Assembly: GCF_017813355.1 (NCBI RefSeq)
Contig: NZ_JAGIYZ010000014.1
Coordinates: 1-64,000 of the forward strand
Length of the DNA stretch: 64,000 nucleotides
Direction: 5' to 3'
Source: Roseomonas nitratireducens
GTDB taxonomy: Bacteria; Pseudomonadota; Alphaproteobacteria; Acetobacterales; Acetobacteraceae
A program made the position numbers and the translations under genes. Shown here in pieces: positions 16,842-25,975 of this stretch (positions within the stretch are counted from its first letter, which is position 1; each line of letters starts with the position of its first letter). Under the pieces are notes generated by a model, which saw nothing but the letters and a program-made list of their open reading frames with translations, had not been told where the DNA came from and did not search any database.

Positions 16842-18535
16842 CGGCGGTTCTCCGCGACCGGGTTCTGCGGCAGGCCGTCGCGCAGCTTCGCTTCGATCTT
16901 CGGCCCCTCGTCGCCCTCGGGCCCGAGGGCGAGCGCGCGGCGCCACTGGAACTGCGCTTCGCGCCGCCGGCCCGCCGCCCAATAGGCGTCGCCCAGGTGG
17001 TCGTTGATGACGCTGCTGCGCGGTTCGAGTTCGACCGCGCGTTCCAGCCAGCGGATCGCGCCCGGCAGGTCGTTCAGCTTGAACAGCGCCCATCCCAGGC
17101 TGTCGGCGATGTTGCCGTCCTGCGGGCGGAGCGCCACGGCGCGCTCCAGCATCCGTCGCGCCTCGACGAGGTTCTCGCCGCGCTCGACCCAGGTGTAGCC
17201 CAGGTAGTTGAGCACATAGGGCTGCTCGGGGCTCAGCTCGAGCGCGCGGCGGAAATCCGCCTCGGCCTGCGGCCAGCGGCCGGCGCGCTCCAGCGCGATG
17301 CCGCGGCTGTAGAACAGCGGCCATTGCGCCGGGGCGGGGGTCGCGATGCGGCGCAGGGCCTCGTCATAGGCGGCGACCGCTTCTTCCCAGCGGCTGCGGG
17401 CACGGTACAGGTCGCCCAGGCGCATATGCGGCTGCGGGGCGGCCGGGCGGGCCTCGGCGATGCGGCGCAGCTGGGCCGCCGCCTCCTCCACCCGGTCCAT
17501 CCGGTCGAGCACGGTGGCGCGCCGCAGCCCGGCCGTGGCGGCAAGGGGATCGTCGGCCGGCACCTGGTCCAGCATCGCGAGCGCCGCGGCGTATTGCCGT
17601 TCATCGAGCAGCGCGTCGGCGGCCAGGAGGATGGCGGGCGCGAAGCCCGGCCGCAGCCGCAGCGACAGGCGCGTGAGCGCCAGCGAGAATTCCGCCGCCC
17701 CCTGCCCGCGCAGCGCGCCTGCCAGGGCGAGATGCGCCTCGGCCATGCCCTCGACCGGGGAGGCGACGGGCCGCGTCGCGAAGAAGTCCCGCCGCGCGGC
17801 GGCGCCGGCGGGCAGCATCAGCTCGTCCTGCCCGCGGCCGAGCATCTCGAGCAGGCGCTGCGCCTCCTCCTCCTTGCCGCCGCGGGCAAGGATGCCGCCG
17901 GAGATCTGCACCAGCCGCAGCGTCGGCGGCGTGCCGTCGCCGATGGCGATGCGAACAAAGCGCTCGGCTTCGCGCGACCGGCCGGCGAGGTCGGCGATCA
18001 GCGCCGCGTGCATGGCATAGAGCGCCCGCAGCCGGCCGCTTTCGGCGAGCGGCCGCAGCAGGGCGAGCGCCGGATCGGTCTGCCCCTTGCCGTGCAGCGT
18101 CCAGGCAAGCAGCAGCGGCTGCAGCAACTGGGCGGCACCCTGGCGCGGGAGGGCGCGGATGCGCGTCTCGGCCCGGTCCCAGCGCCCGGCCTGCGCATCC
18201 GTGCCGGCGATCAGCATCGCGGCCAGCGGATTGTCGGGCAGCCGCCGCGCCAGCCGCACGGCTTCCGGCCGGCCGTCGAGCAGCGTCGCGATGAAGGCGC
18301 GCTGGATCACCTCCGGCTGGTCGGGGTCGGCGCGCAGCACGGCGAGCATGGCATCGGCGGCCACGCGCGTGTCGGTTTCGGATGTCGCGAAGCGTCCGGC
18401 CAGGTAGGCGCCGAAGGCATTGCTGGGCGAAGGGGCGAAGCCCGCATGGTCGGGCGTTCCCTCGGCCGCGGCGCAGGCGCCGAGCAGGGCAACGGCAAGG
18501 AAGGCAAGTCGGCGCGGCGCGAAGGGTCGGCTCAT
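16838..18535 (-). CDS. Tetratricopeptide repeat lipoprotein
   Basis: A 565-residue protein with a lipoprotein signal ([12 protein letters not shown], lipid-attachment Cys21). The long helical repeat region is TPR-like throughout and clearest from about residue 370 to 545, for example [52 protein letters not shown] and [25 protein letters not shown]. The pairing TPR protein then ispE is conserved in many alphaproteobacteria; its function there is unknown. It would sit on the periplasmic face of a membrane as a scaffold. Its stop codon overlaps the proposed ispE start. Confidence 0.82.
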   Translation of the reverse strand: MSRPFAPRRLAFLAVALLGACAAAEGTPDHAGFAPSPSNAFGAYLAGRFATSETDTRVAADAMLAVLRADPDQPEVIQRAFIATLLDGRPEAVRLARRLPDNPLAAMLIAGTDAQAGRWDRAETRIRALPRQGAAQLLQPLLLAWTLHGKGQTDPALALLRPLAESGRLRALYAMHAALIADLAGRSREAERFVRIAIGDGTPPTLRLVQISGGILARGGKEEEAQRLLEMLGRGQDELMLPAGAAARRDFFATRPVASPVEGMAEAHLALAGALRGQGAAEFSLALTRLSLRLRPGFAPAILLAADALLDERQYAAALAMLDQVPADDPLAATAGLRRATVLDRMDRVEEAAAQLRRIAEARPAAPQPHMRLGDLYRARSRWEEAVAAYDEALRRIATPAPAQWPLFYSRGIALERAGRWPQAEADFRRALELSPEQPYVLNYLGYTWVERGENLVEARRMLERAVALRPQDGNIADSLGWALFKLNDLPGAIRWLERAVELEPRSSVINDHLGDAYWAAGRRREAQFQWRRALALGPEGDEGPKIEAKLRDGLPQNPVAENRR

Positions 18536-18590
18536 GAAGTCATCCTAGCCGCCGCCGCTGCGCCGCACCACGCCGGATCGTGAAGCCTGG

Positions 18591-19790
18591 TCAGGGCGGA
18601 TCCGCGACGACCGCCCGCGGCACCTGCCCGATCGCCATGGGCGACGGCTTGCGGCCGAAGATCCGGTCCATCACGTCCCGCGCCAGGGCGCGCGGGGCGT
18701 CGGCCGGCAGGCGCGCCTCGACCACCGCGAGATGCAGGTCGGCGACCCCGCTCGGTTCGGAAACAATGCGCTGGCCGGACAGGCCGAGGCGCCGCGGGCC
18801 CGCCTCCATGGCCGCGAGGCGCGCGAGCATGGCCTCCGCGCCCGCCGCCGCGGCCTCCGGCGCCTCGAACAGCAGCACGAAGCGGGTGTGCACGACCGCA
18901 CCCTCCCGCCGGTCGGCCAGCATGGCGAAGCTCCAGGCCGGCATGGGCGGCAGGTCGGCGGCGGTCAGCGCCGCCAGCCTCTCCCGCATCGCCGCCATCT
19001 CCCGCGCCGGATCATCCGCCGGGCGCGGCGGGTCGAAGCCGAGGACCGTCGAGCCGTCGGGCAGATACAGTTCGGGCGTCAGCATGATGGCCTGGCTGAG
19101 CCCGCGACCATCCTCCCCGCCACCGGCGCCGCGCAGCAGGGCCAAGACCTCGCGCGTGTCGGCCAGCGTCTGCTGCGTGGCGGCGGCGGCCAGGGCCTCG
19201 TCCATCTCCGCCCAGTCGCGGGTGGCCAGCAGCAGGCCCGGCGCCGGCGCGGCGATGCGGAGCGAAAGGCCCATGCCGCCGCCGAGCGCCTCCGGGTTCC
19301 GGCGCCGGGCGAAGTCCAGGGCGAGGTCCTCGCCGCGCGCCAGCATCGGCACGCCATCGCGAACGGCCTCGGCGAAGCCCATCGGCGCGATCGGCCGGCC
19401 GAGGGCCGGCAGCGCGGGAAGCCGCGCGCCCGCCAGCAGGCGGAAGGCGTTGGGCACCTCGCCCTCCACCAGCAGCACCGCCTCCACGGCGTCGAAGTCG
19501 AAGCCGCTCGCCTGCGGCCAATCCGCGGCGACCATGGCGTTGAGACCCGCGAGGTAGGCGTAGCCGCGGCCGGTCGTCAGGGCCGCGAGCCGGTCGTGTC
19601 CCGGCCCGGCTGTCGGGCCCGGCGTGCCGGCGACCAGGTCCGCCCGCGCATAGGCCAGCAGCACGCGCCCCGGCGCGAGCACGGCCGGCGCCGGCAGCGG
19701 CGCGTAGCGCAGCATGGCCAGCAACGAGGTCTCGGCCGCCCGCGCCGGCAAGGCCAGCAGGACGACCAGGGCGACGATCAGGCGCAGCAT
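18591..19790 (-). CDS. Exported protein of unknown function
   Basis: A 399-residue protein with a clear signal peptide (RLIVALVVLLALPARAA). The mature part is rich in Ala, Leu and Arg, with no catalytic motif that I recognise. Segments such as DFDAVEAVLLVEGEVPNAFRLLAG and PELYLPDGSTVLGF suggest a mixed alpha/beta soluble periplasmic protein. It lies 55 bases upstream of the TPR lipoprotein on the same strand, so the two and ispE may form one transcript. No homologous family could be named from sequence alone. Confidence 0.7.
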   Translation of the reverse strand: MLRLIVALVVLLALPARAAETSLLAMLRYAPLPAPAVLAPGRVLLAYARADLVAGTPGPTAGPGHDRLAALTTGRGYAYLAGLNAMVAADWPQASGFDFDAVEAVLLVEGEVPNAFRLLAGARLPALPALGRPIAPMGFAEAVRDGVPMLARGEDLALDFARRRNPEALGGGMGLSLRIAAPAPGLLLATRDWAEMDEALAAAATQQTLADTREVLALLRGAGGGEDGRGLSQAIMLTPELYLPDGSTVLGFDPPRPADDPAREMAAMRERLAALTAADLPPMPAWSFAMLADRREGAVVHTRFVLLFEAPEAAAAGAEAMLARLAAMEAGPRRLGLSGQRIVSEPSGVADLHLAVVEARLPADAPRALARDVMDRIFGRKPSPMAIGQVPRAVVADPP

Positions 19791-19868
19791 CGCTCGCTCC
19801 GAAGTGTTCCGGCGCCCAGCCTGCGGTATCCCGCGCGGCGGGGCGAGCGCGGAATCGCCCGCCCGCCG

Positions 19869-20846
19869 CTATTCGATGGTGATGCCCGCCGCGCGGATCA
19901 CGGCGCCGAGCTCCGCCACTTCCCGGCGCGCGAGGGCATCGAGCTCCGCGAGCGTCATGGCGGCGGTGCTTGCACCGGCCTGCTCGGCGCGCTGGCGCAC
20001 GGCAGGCTGCTCGGCGACGCCGCGGATGGCGGCGTTCAGCCTTTCCTGCACCGCCCGCGGCGTCCCCGCCGGCGCCGCGAAGGCGAACCAGGCATCGAGG
20101 GTGAAGCCGGGCAGCCCCGCTTCCGCCGTGGTCGGCACATCCGGCAGGCCCGACGCACGCCGCGCGCTTGCCATCGCCAGCGCCTTCACACGCCCGCCCT
20201 GGATCAGCGCCACGGCCGAGGACGGGGTGGTAATGAACATCTCGACCCGCCCGCCGGCCACGTCCTGAAGGGCCGGCGCGGCGCCGCGATAGGGCACGTG
20301 GACCATCTCCGCGCCGATGGCGCGGGAGAAGAGCACGCCGCCGATATGCTGGATCGAGCCATTGCCCGAGGAGGCGTAGTTTAGCTTCCCCGGATTGGCG
20401 CGCGCATGGGCGATGAATTCGGCAAGCGTGTTCGCCGGCACGTTCGGGGCGACGAGGATGACGTGCGGGGCCATCGTCGCCATGCCGACTATCGCAAGGT
20501 CGCGGATCGGATCCCAGGTAAGGTTCTGCATCATCGCCGGGTTGCCGGCGTGGTAGCCGTTGTACTGCAGCAGCAGGGTGTGGCCGTCGGGCTGCGCGCG
20601 CGCGACCGCGTTGATCGCGATGTTGCCATTGGCGCCGGGCCGGTTCTCGATCACGACGGGCTGGCCGAGCGCGGCCTGCATGCCTTCCTGGAACAGCCGC
20701 GCGGCGAAGTCGGTGCCGCCGCCGGGCGGGTTGGGCACGATCACCGTGATCGGGCGGGTCGGGAAGGCGCCCTGGGCACGCGGCGCGGCGGGCAGGGCAA
20801 GCGCGGCGCCCGCGCCGAGCGCGGCGCGGCGGGTGATGCGGGTCAT
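19869..20846 (-). CDS. TctC/Bug-type tripartite tricarboxylate transporter receptor
   Basis: A 325-residue solute-binding protein with a twin-arginine-like leader (TRITRRAALGAGAALAL, cleavage after APRAQ). Bug marks are all present: PITVIVPNPPGGGTDFAARL, PVVIENRPGANGNIAINAVA, LNYASSGNGSIQHIGG, MVHVPYRGAAPALQDVAGGRVEM and LPDVPTTAEAGLPGF. Such proteins bind carboxylates or similar small organics. GGAGGAA lies 6 bases before the ATG. It is divergent from the aldehyde dehydrogenase gene with 150 bases between them, a usual place for a shared control region. Confidence 0.92.
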   Translation of the reverse strand: MTRITRRAALGAGAALALPAAPRAQGAFPTRPITVIVPNPPGGGTDFAARLFQEGMQAALGQPVVIENRPGANGNIAINAVARAQPDGHTLLLQYNGYHAGNPAMMQNLTWDPIRDLAIVGMATMAPHVILVAPNVPANTLAEFIAHARANPGKLNYASSGNGSIQHIGGVLFSRAIGAEMVHVPYRGAAPALQDVAGGRVEMFITTPSSAVALIQGGRVKALAMASARRASGLPDVPTTAEAGLPGFTLDAWFAFAAPAGTPRAVQERLNAAIRGVAEQPAVRQRAEQAGASTAAMTLAELDALARREVAELGAVIRAAGITIE

Positions 20847-20996
20847 GGCGGTTCCTCCGGTTCTTCCGGCCCTGCGGCCGTCTTGGCGCGAACCATCGGC
20901 CAGCCATGCGCAGGCGGCAAGGTGGCATGGCTGGCCCGGCGGCGGGCGCGCGGCTAGGTTGGGCACCAAGATCCGAACCGCTGGAGGAATCCGCCA

Positions 20997-22433
20997 ATGG
21001 CCTATCCGAACGTCCTGCTGCACGTGAACGGGGAGTGGCGCGCCGCGCGCTCCGGCAAGACCATCAACGTGCTGAATCCCGCGACCGAGGAAGTGATCGG
21101 CACCGTCGCCCATGCCGAGAAGGCCGACCTGGACGAGGCGCTCGCCGCCGCCGACCGCGGCTTCGCCACCTGGAAGAAGGTCTCGGCCTTCGAGCGCTAC
21201 AAGCTGATGCGCAAGGCCGCCGACATCTTCCGCGCCCGCGCCGACGAGACGGCGCGGCTGCTGACGCTCGAGCAGGGCAAGCCGCTCGCCGAGGCGAAGG
21301 TGGAGGTGATGGCCGCCGCCGACATCATCGACTGGTTCGCCGAGGAAGGCCGCCGCGCCTATGGCCGCGTCATCCCGGCGCGCGCCGACGGCGTCTACCA
21401 GCTGGTGATCAAGGAGCCGGTCGGCCCCGTCGCCGCCTTCACGCCCTGGAACTTCCCGATCAACCAGGTGGTGCGCAAGCTGTGCGGCGCCGTCGCGACC
21501 GGCTGCTCGATCATCGTCAAGGCGCCGGAGGAGACGCCCGCCTCCCCGGCCGAGCTGATCCGCGCCTTCGTCGATGCCGGCCTGCCGCCGGGCGTGGCTA
21601 ACCTCGTCTACGGCGTGCCGGCCGAGATCAGCGAGTACCTCATCGCGCATCCCGTCATCCGCAAGGTGACCTTCACGGGCTCCACCCCTGTGGGCAAGCT
21701 GCTCGCGGGCCTCGCCGGGCAGCACATGAAGCGCGTGACGATGGAACTCGGCGGGCATGCCCCGGCGATCGTGTTCGACGACGCCGACCTCGACCTCGCG
21801 GCGAAGACGCTGGCCGGCGCCAAGTTCCGCAACGCCGGGCAGGTCTGCGTCAGCCCGACGCGCTTCCTGGTGCAGGAGAAGCTGTATGACGGCTTCGTCG
21901 AGAAGTTCGTCGAGCACGCCAAGGCGCTGAAGGTCGGCGACGGCATGGCGGAAGGCACCACCATGGGCCCGCTCGCGCACGACCGCCGCGTGCCCTGGGT
22001 CGAGACCCTGGTGCTCGACGCGCAGGCTAAGGGCGGCAAGGTCCATACCGGCGGCAAGCGCATCGGCAACAAGGGCTATTTCTACGAGCCGACGGTGATG
22101 ACCGACGTGCCGAAGGACGCCCGCGCGATGAACGAGGAGCCGTTCGGGCCGATGGCCATGATCTCCCGCTTCCGCGACCTCGACGAGGTGGTGGAGGAGG
22201 CTAACCGCCTGCCCTACGGCCTCGCCGCCTATGCCTTCACGCGCAGCGCCAAGACCGCGAACGCGGTCGCGAGCCGCGTCGAGAGCGGGATGATGACGAT
22301 CAACCATCTCGGCCTCGCCCTGCCGGAAGTGCCCTTCGGCGGCGTGAAGGACAGCGGCTATGGCAGCGAGGGCGGGTCGGAGGCGATCGAGGCCTACCTG
22401 AACACGAAGTTCGTGTCGCAGGCGGGGCTGTAA
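20997..22433 (+). CDS. NAD(P)-dependent aldehyde dehydrogenase, succinate-semialdehyde dehydrogenase type
   Basis: A 478-residue aldehyde dehydrogenase. The nucleotide-binding TPWNFPIN segment lies near residue 148. The general base is Glu250 in MELGGHAP, and the catalytic nucleophile is Cys284 in [24 protein letters not shown] and the LPYGLAAY region also match the family. The overall pattern is closest to the GabD/succinate-semialdehyde group, but other short semialdehydes or glycolaldehyde cannot be excluded. GGAGGAA lies 9 bases before the ATG. A strong hairpin follows the stop codon. The Bug receptor transcribed in the opposite direction may bring in a related substrate. Confidence 0.88.
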   Translation: MAYPNVLLHVNGEWRAARSGKTINVLNPATEEVIGTVAHAEKADLDEALAAADRGFATWKKVSAFERYKLMRKAADIFRARADETARLLTLEQGKPLAEAKVEVMAAADIIDWFAEEGRRAYGRVIPARADGVYQLVIKEPVGPVAAFTPWNFPINQVVRKLCGAVATGCSIIVKAPEETPASPAELIRAFVDAGLPPGVANLVYGVPAEISEYLIAHPVIRKVTFTGSTPVGKLLAGLAGQHMKRVTMELGGHAPAIVFDDADLDLAAKTLAGAKFRNAGQVCVSPTRFLVQEKLYDGFVEKFVEHAKALKVGDGMAEGTTMGPLAHDRRVPWVETLVLDAQAKGGKVHTGGKRIGNKGYFYEPTVMTDVPKDARAMNEEPFGPMAMISRFRDLDEVVEEANRLPYGLAAYAFTRSAKTANAVASRVESGMMTINHLGLALPEVPFGGVKDSGYGSEGGSEAIEAYLNTKFVSQAGL

Positions 22434-22439
22434 GTAGGC

Positions 22440-22463
22440 GGGGGAGAAGGGAACTTCTCCCCC
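22440..22463 (+). terminator. Hairpin after the aldehyde dehydrogenase gene
   Basis: GGGGGAGAAG and CTTCTCCCCC form a perfect 10-bp stem closed by a GGAA tetraloop, starting 6 bases after the stop codon. A second G+C-rich inverted repeat follows (CCCTCCC with GGGAGGG). There is no T-run, so this may terminate weakly or serve to protect the mRNA 3' end. Confidence 0.5.
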
Positions 22464-22533
22464 CGGACCCCTCCCTTCGGTGTCAAGGACGGGAGGGGGT
22501 TCGGGGGAGGTTCCCCGCCCCCGACCTTTCTTC

Positions 22534-23733
22534 ATGCCCGAACCCGCCTGGCGCACCCTTTTCCGCGACCGCGACTTCCTTCGGCTCTGGACCGCGGGCT
22601 TCTGCATCTTCGTCGTCCGCTGGGTCGAAACCCTCGCGGTCGGCGTCTTCGCCTACAACGCGACCGGCTCGGCCTTCATCGTCGCGCTGCTGACGATGCT
22701 GCGGCTGCTGCCCATGGGCCTGTTCGGCGCCTTCCTCGGCGCCGTGGCGGAGCGGATGGACCGCCGCCGCGCGCTGCTGCTGATCATCCTCTCGCAGATG
22801 GTGACCTCCGCCGCGATCGCAGCGCTCGCGCTGGCCGACGCGGTGGCGGTGTGGCACCTGGCTGTCGCCTCCTTCATGAACGGGATCGCCTGGGCGTCGG
22901 ACAATCCGGTGCGACGCGCGATGATCGGCCAGGTGGCCGGCCCGGCCCGGATGGGCCCGGCGATGTCGGTCGATGTCGCGACCAGCAACGGCAGCCGGGT
23001 GCTCGGCCCGACGCTGGGCGGCGTGCTGCTCGCCTCGGTCGGGCTCGACGGGGCCTTCCTGCTCGGCGCGCTGCTCTATGCGCCGGCGGTGGTCGCGGTG
23101 CTTCGCCTGCCGCCCGCCCCCACCCGCATCGAAGCCGGCCGCGCCTCGGTGCTGGCCAGCATCGCCGAGGGCTTCGGCTTCGTACGCCGGGAACCCCGGC
23201 TGGTCGGCGCGCTGCTGGTGACGCTGCTGTTCAACCTTTTCGGCTGGCCCTTCACCTCGATGATCCCGGTGATCGGGCAGGACCGGCTCGGGCTCGGCCC
23301 GACGGGCATCGGCGTGCTGGCGAGCATCGACGGCATCGGCGCCTTCGCCGGCGCCGTCACCATCGCGCTGTTCGCGCAGCCGACGCAGTACAAGGCGATC
23401 TATCTCGGCGGGATCACGCTGTACTTCGCCATGCTCGCGGCCTTCGCGCTGGCGACGGATCCCGTGCTCGCCGGCCTCGCGCTGCTGCTGACGGGCGTGG
23501 GCGGTGCCGGCTTCGCCATCATGCAGCCGACGCTGGTCTTCCTCGCGACGCCGCCGGAGATGCGCAGCCGGGTGCTGGGCCTGCTGTCCGTCTGCATCGG
23601 GCTCGGGCCCATAGGCTTTCTTTCGCTTGGTCTGTTGGCGGAATGGTTCGGCGCGCCGGCGGCGACGGCGGCGACCGGGCTGGCCGGGCTTGCCGCGCTG
23701 GCGGCGACGCGGCGCTGGTGGCGCCATATCTGA
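22534..23733 (+). CDS. MFS transporter
   Basis: A 399-residue inner-membrane protein with about 12 hydrophobic helices in two halves. It begins RTLFRDRDFLRLWTAGF, the usual start of drug/solute MFS carriers of the MFS_3 (enterobactin-exporter-like) kind. A basic loop GAVAERMDRRRALLL after helix 2 matches the family's motif A region. Substrate unknown. The ATG at 22534 was preferred over upstream codons because the intervening bases belong to the hairpin region. Confidence 0.85.
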   Translation: MPEPAWRTLFRDRDFLRLWTAGFCIFVVRWVETLAVGVFAYNATGSAFIVALLTMLRLLPMGLFGAFLGAVAERMDRRRALLLIILSQMVTSAAIAALALADAVAVWHLAVASFMNGIAWASDNPVRRAMIGQVAGPARMGPAMSVDVATSNGSRVLGPTLGGVLLASVGLDGAFLLGALLYAPAVVAVLRLPPAPTRIEAGRASVLASIAEGFGFVRREPRLVGALLVTLLFNLFGWPFTSMIPVIGQDRLGLGPTGIGVLASIDGIGAFAGAVTIALFAQPTQYKAIYLGGITLYFAMLAAFALATDPVLAGLALLLTGVGGAGFAIMQPTLVFLATPPEMRSRVLGLLSVCIGLGPIGFLSLGLLAEWFGAPAATAATGLAGLAALAATRRWWRHI

Positions 23734-23791
23734 ACGCAATAGGGCTCTCGCCGCCGGGCGGTGATGCCCGCTAGTCTCGGCCCCAGACATC

Positions 23792-25975
23792 ATGACGAAT
23801 GGACTCGCCCCGCTCTCCGCAGACAGCCGCTCGGCGCTCGCCCTGCGGGTGGTACGCCGTGCGATGCCGTCCGGGCCGGCCTGGCGCGCCTTCGCGACAG
23901 GGCTGATCGTCGCGCTCTCGCTCGTGCTGATCTGGGCGGTCGCGGTCGCGCTGGTGCAGCGCGCCGGACGCGACGCGGCCGAGAAGGCGCGCGCGCAGGC
24001 GGAAGTCGGCGCCGCCGCGCTCGAACAGTTCATGCTGCGCACCATCGAGGGGATCGAATCGACCTTCGCCTTCGTCGAGATGCGACGCGTGCTCGAGACC
24101 GCGGGCGACCGCCAGTCGGCCGACCTGATCGCCGCGCACCTGGCCGACATCGCGGCGACCAACCGGCTCGGCCTGGTGCAGATCGCCGATATCGACACCA
24201 ACGCAACGCTGCGCTGGTCCTCGGCCAGCGCCTTCCCGCGCGCGGATTTCTTCGACCGGCAGGCCTTCCTCGCGCATCTCGGCGGCACGCGCGGCCTGCT
24301 GGTCGGCGTCCCGCAGATCGAGCCGATCAACCGCCGCTGGTCGGTGCAGTTCAGCCGCCGCATGGAGGACCGCAACGGGCGCTTCCTCGGCATCGCCGTC
24401 ATGTCGCTCGATCCGGTGGCGCTGTCGCGCGACCTCGCGGAGATGATGCCCAGGCCGAACGACGTGATGTTCGTCGTCCGCCGCGACGGCACCTATGTCG
24501 CGCGGTCCCGCGCCACGCTGCGCGCCCTGGCGGAGGAAGTGGCGCTGGCCGCCCCGCTGCCCGGCTCCGGCGCCGCGGACTCCGCGCCGCTGGTCCTGTC
24601 GGCGACGCAGCCCGACCAGCGCGAGCGCTTCACCTCCTTCCGCATGGTCGCGGGCACGCCGCTGGTCGTGGGCACCGGCATCGACGCGGCCGAGGCGCTG
24701 GCCCCGGTGCGCGACTTCGCGCGGCTCGCGGTCGTGACCGCGCTGCTGACCAGCGCGCTCGTTGTCCTGCTCGCGCTCTATGCGCGCCGGCGGCATGAAC
24801 GGCTGCACGCCCGGACCGAGGTGCAGGAGGCGCGGCTGGCCGAACGCGCGGCCGGCGCCGCGCGGGCGGAAATCGAGGCGTTGCTCGCCGGCTTGCCGGT
24901 CGCCGTCTATCGCGCGCGGATCCGGCGCGGCCGGGGCATGGAGGTGACCTACGCCAGCGCCGGCATGGCCGCGCTGCCCGATGCCGGGAAAGCAAGGCCG
25001 GAGGAGGACGACGCGCGGCGGGACTTCATCGCGCGGCTGCTGTCGGGACGGGACGCTGCGGTCGAATACCCGGTCACGCGGGCCGATGGCAGCGCGGTGT
25101 GGCTGCGCGACGCGGCACGCGTGGTGCTCAGCACCGAGGATGGCTGCGAGGTGGTGGGCTACCGCGCCGACATCACCGCCGAGCGCCGCCTTGCGGCCCG
25201 CGCGACGGAGGCAGCCAAGCTGGCGACGCTCGGGGAGATGGCGACGGGCCTCGCGCACGAGCTGAACCAGCCGATCACCGCCATGTCGCTCGGCGCCGAC
25301 AACGCCGCGGACGCGCTCGAGGCCGAAGGCACGCGAGGCATCCCCGAGGCGCTCGAGACGCTGCGTTCGGTGGCCGGCCAGGCGGCGCGCGCGCAGACCA
25401 TCATCGACCATCTGCGCGTGTTCGGCCGGCGCGACGCCGGGCCGCTCGGCGCGATCGAGGTCCGCAGCGCGGTGGACGGCGCGGTGGTGCTGGCCGGTGC
25501 CGCGCTGCGCGCGGCCGGCGTCGAGGTGGTGCGGTCCCTGCCGGACGACCTGCCGCCGGTGCAGGGGCAGCTCGTCCTGATCGAGCAGGTGCTCGTGAAC
25601 CTCTGCCTGAACGCGCGCGACGCGATGCTGAAGCAGCCGGAAGGCCAGCGCCGCCTGGCCTTCTCCGCGCGCCGGGCGCCGGCGGGCGATCGCGTCCTGC
25701 TCGCGGTGCGCGACACCGGCGGCGGCATGCCGGAGGAAGTCGTCGGCCGCGTCTTCGAGCCCTTCTTCACCACCAAGCCGGTCGGCCAGGGAACCGGGCT
25801 CGGGCTGGCGATCTGCCACGGCATCATGGCGGCGCAGGGTGGCGCCATCCGCGTCGCGAATGTCGAAGGCGGCGCCGAGTTCACGCTGGAGTTCGCGATC
25901 GCCGAGCGCGAGGCGCCGGCGCCGGAGTCAGGCCTGCGGGACGCCCCGGCGCAGGAAGCCACCCACGTCGCCTGA
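23792..25975 (+). CDS. Membrane sensor histidine kinase
   Basis: A 727-residue kinase. A first transmembrane helix (about 33-56), a periplasmic double-PAS/CACHE-like sensor (about 60-310, with FPRADFFDRQAF) and a second helix (about 315-335) are followed by a cytoplasmic PAS (about 360-470, ending in the PAC-type VVGYRADITAERR). The HisKA box LGEMATGLAHELNQPITAM carries the phosphorylated His489. The ATPase has NLCLNARDAM, DTGGGMP, FEPFFTTK and GTGLGLAI. The HELNQP form is that of NtrB/DctB-like kinases. Its last 48 bases overlap the end of the convergent REC-GGDEF-EAL gene. Confidence 0.92.
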   Translation: MTNGLAPLSADSRSALALRVVRRAMPSGPAWRAFATGLIVALSLVLIWAVAVALVQRAGRDAAEKARAQAEVGAAALEQFMLRTIEGIESTFAFVEMRRVLETAGDRQSADLIAAHLADIAATNRLGLVQIADIDTNATLRWSSASAFPRADFFDRQAFLAHLGGTRGLLVGVPQIEPINRRWSVQFSRRMEDRNGRFLGIAVMSLDPVALSRDLAEMMPRPNDVMFVVRRDGTYVARSRATLRALAEEVALAAPLPGSGAADSAPLVLSATQPDQRERFTSFRMVAGTPLVVGTGIDAAEALAPVRDFARLAVVTALLTSALVVLLALYARRRHERLHARTEVQEARLAERAAGAARAEIEALLAGLPVAVYRARIRRGRGMEVTYASAGMAALPDAGKARPEEDDARRDFIARLLSGRDAAVEYPVTRADGSAVWLRDAARVVLSTEDGCEVVGYRADITAERRLAARATEAAKLATLGEMATGLAHELNQPITAMSLGADNAADALEAEGTRGIPEALETLRSVAGQAARAQTIIDHLRVFGRRDAGPLGAIEVRSAVDGAVVLAGAALRAAGVEVVRSLPDDLPPVQGQLVLIEQVLVNLCLNARDAMLKQPEGQRRLAFSARRAPAGDRVLLAVRDTGGGMPEEVVGRVFEPFFTTKPVGQGTGLGLAICHGIMAAQGGAIRVANVEGGAEFTLEFAIAEREAPAPESGLRDAPAQEATHVA

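Noticed and set aside
19012-20997. A 661-codon minus-strand frame overlapping the exported protein and the Bug receptor.
   Set aside because: Arginine- and alanine-rich shadow frame; both real genes are in another frame with signal peptides and ribosome sites.
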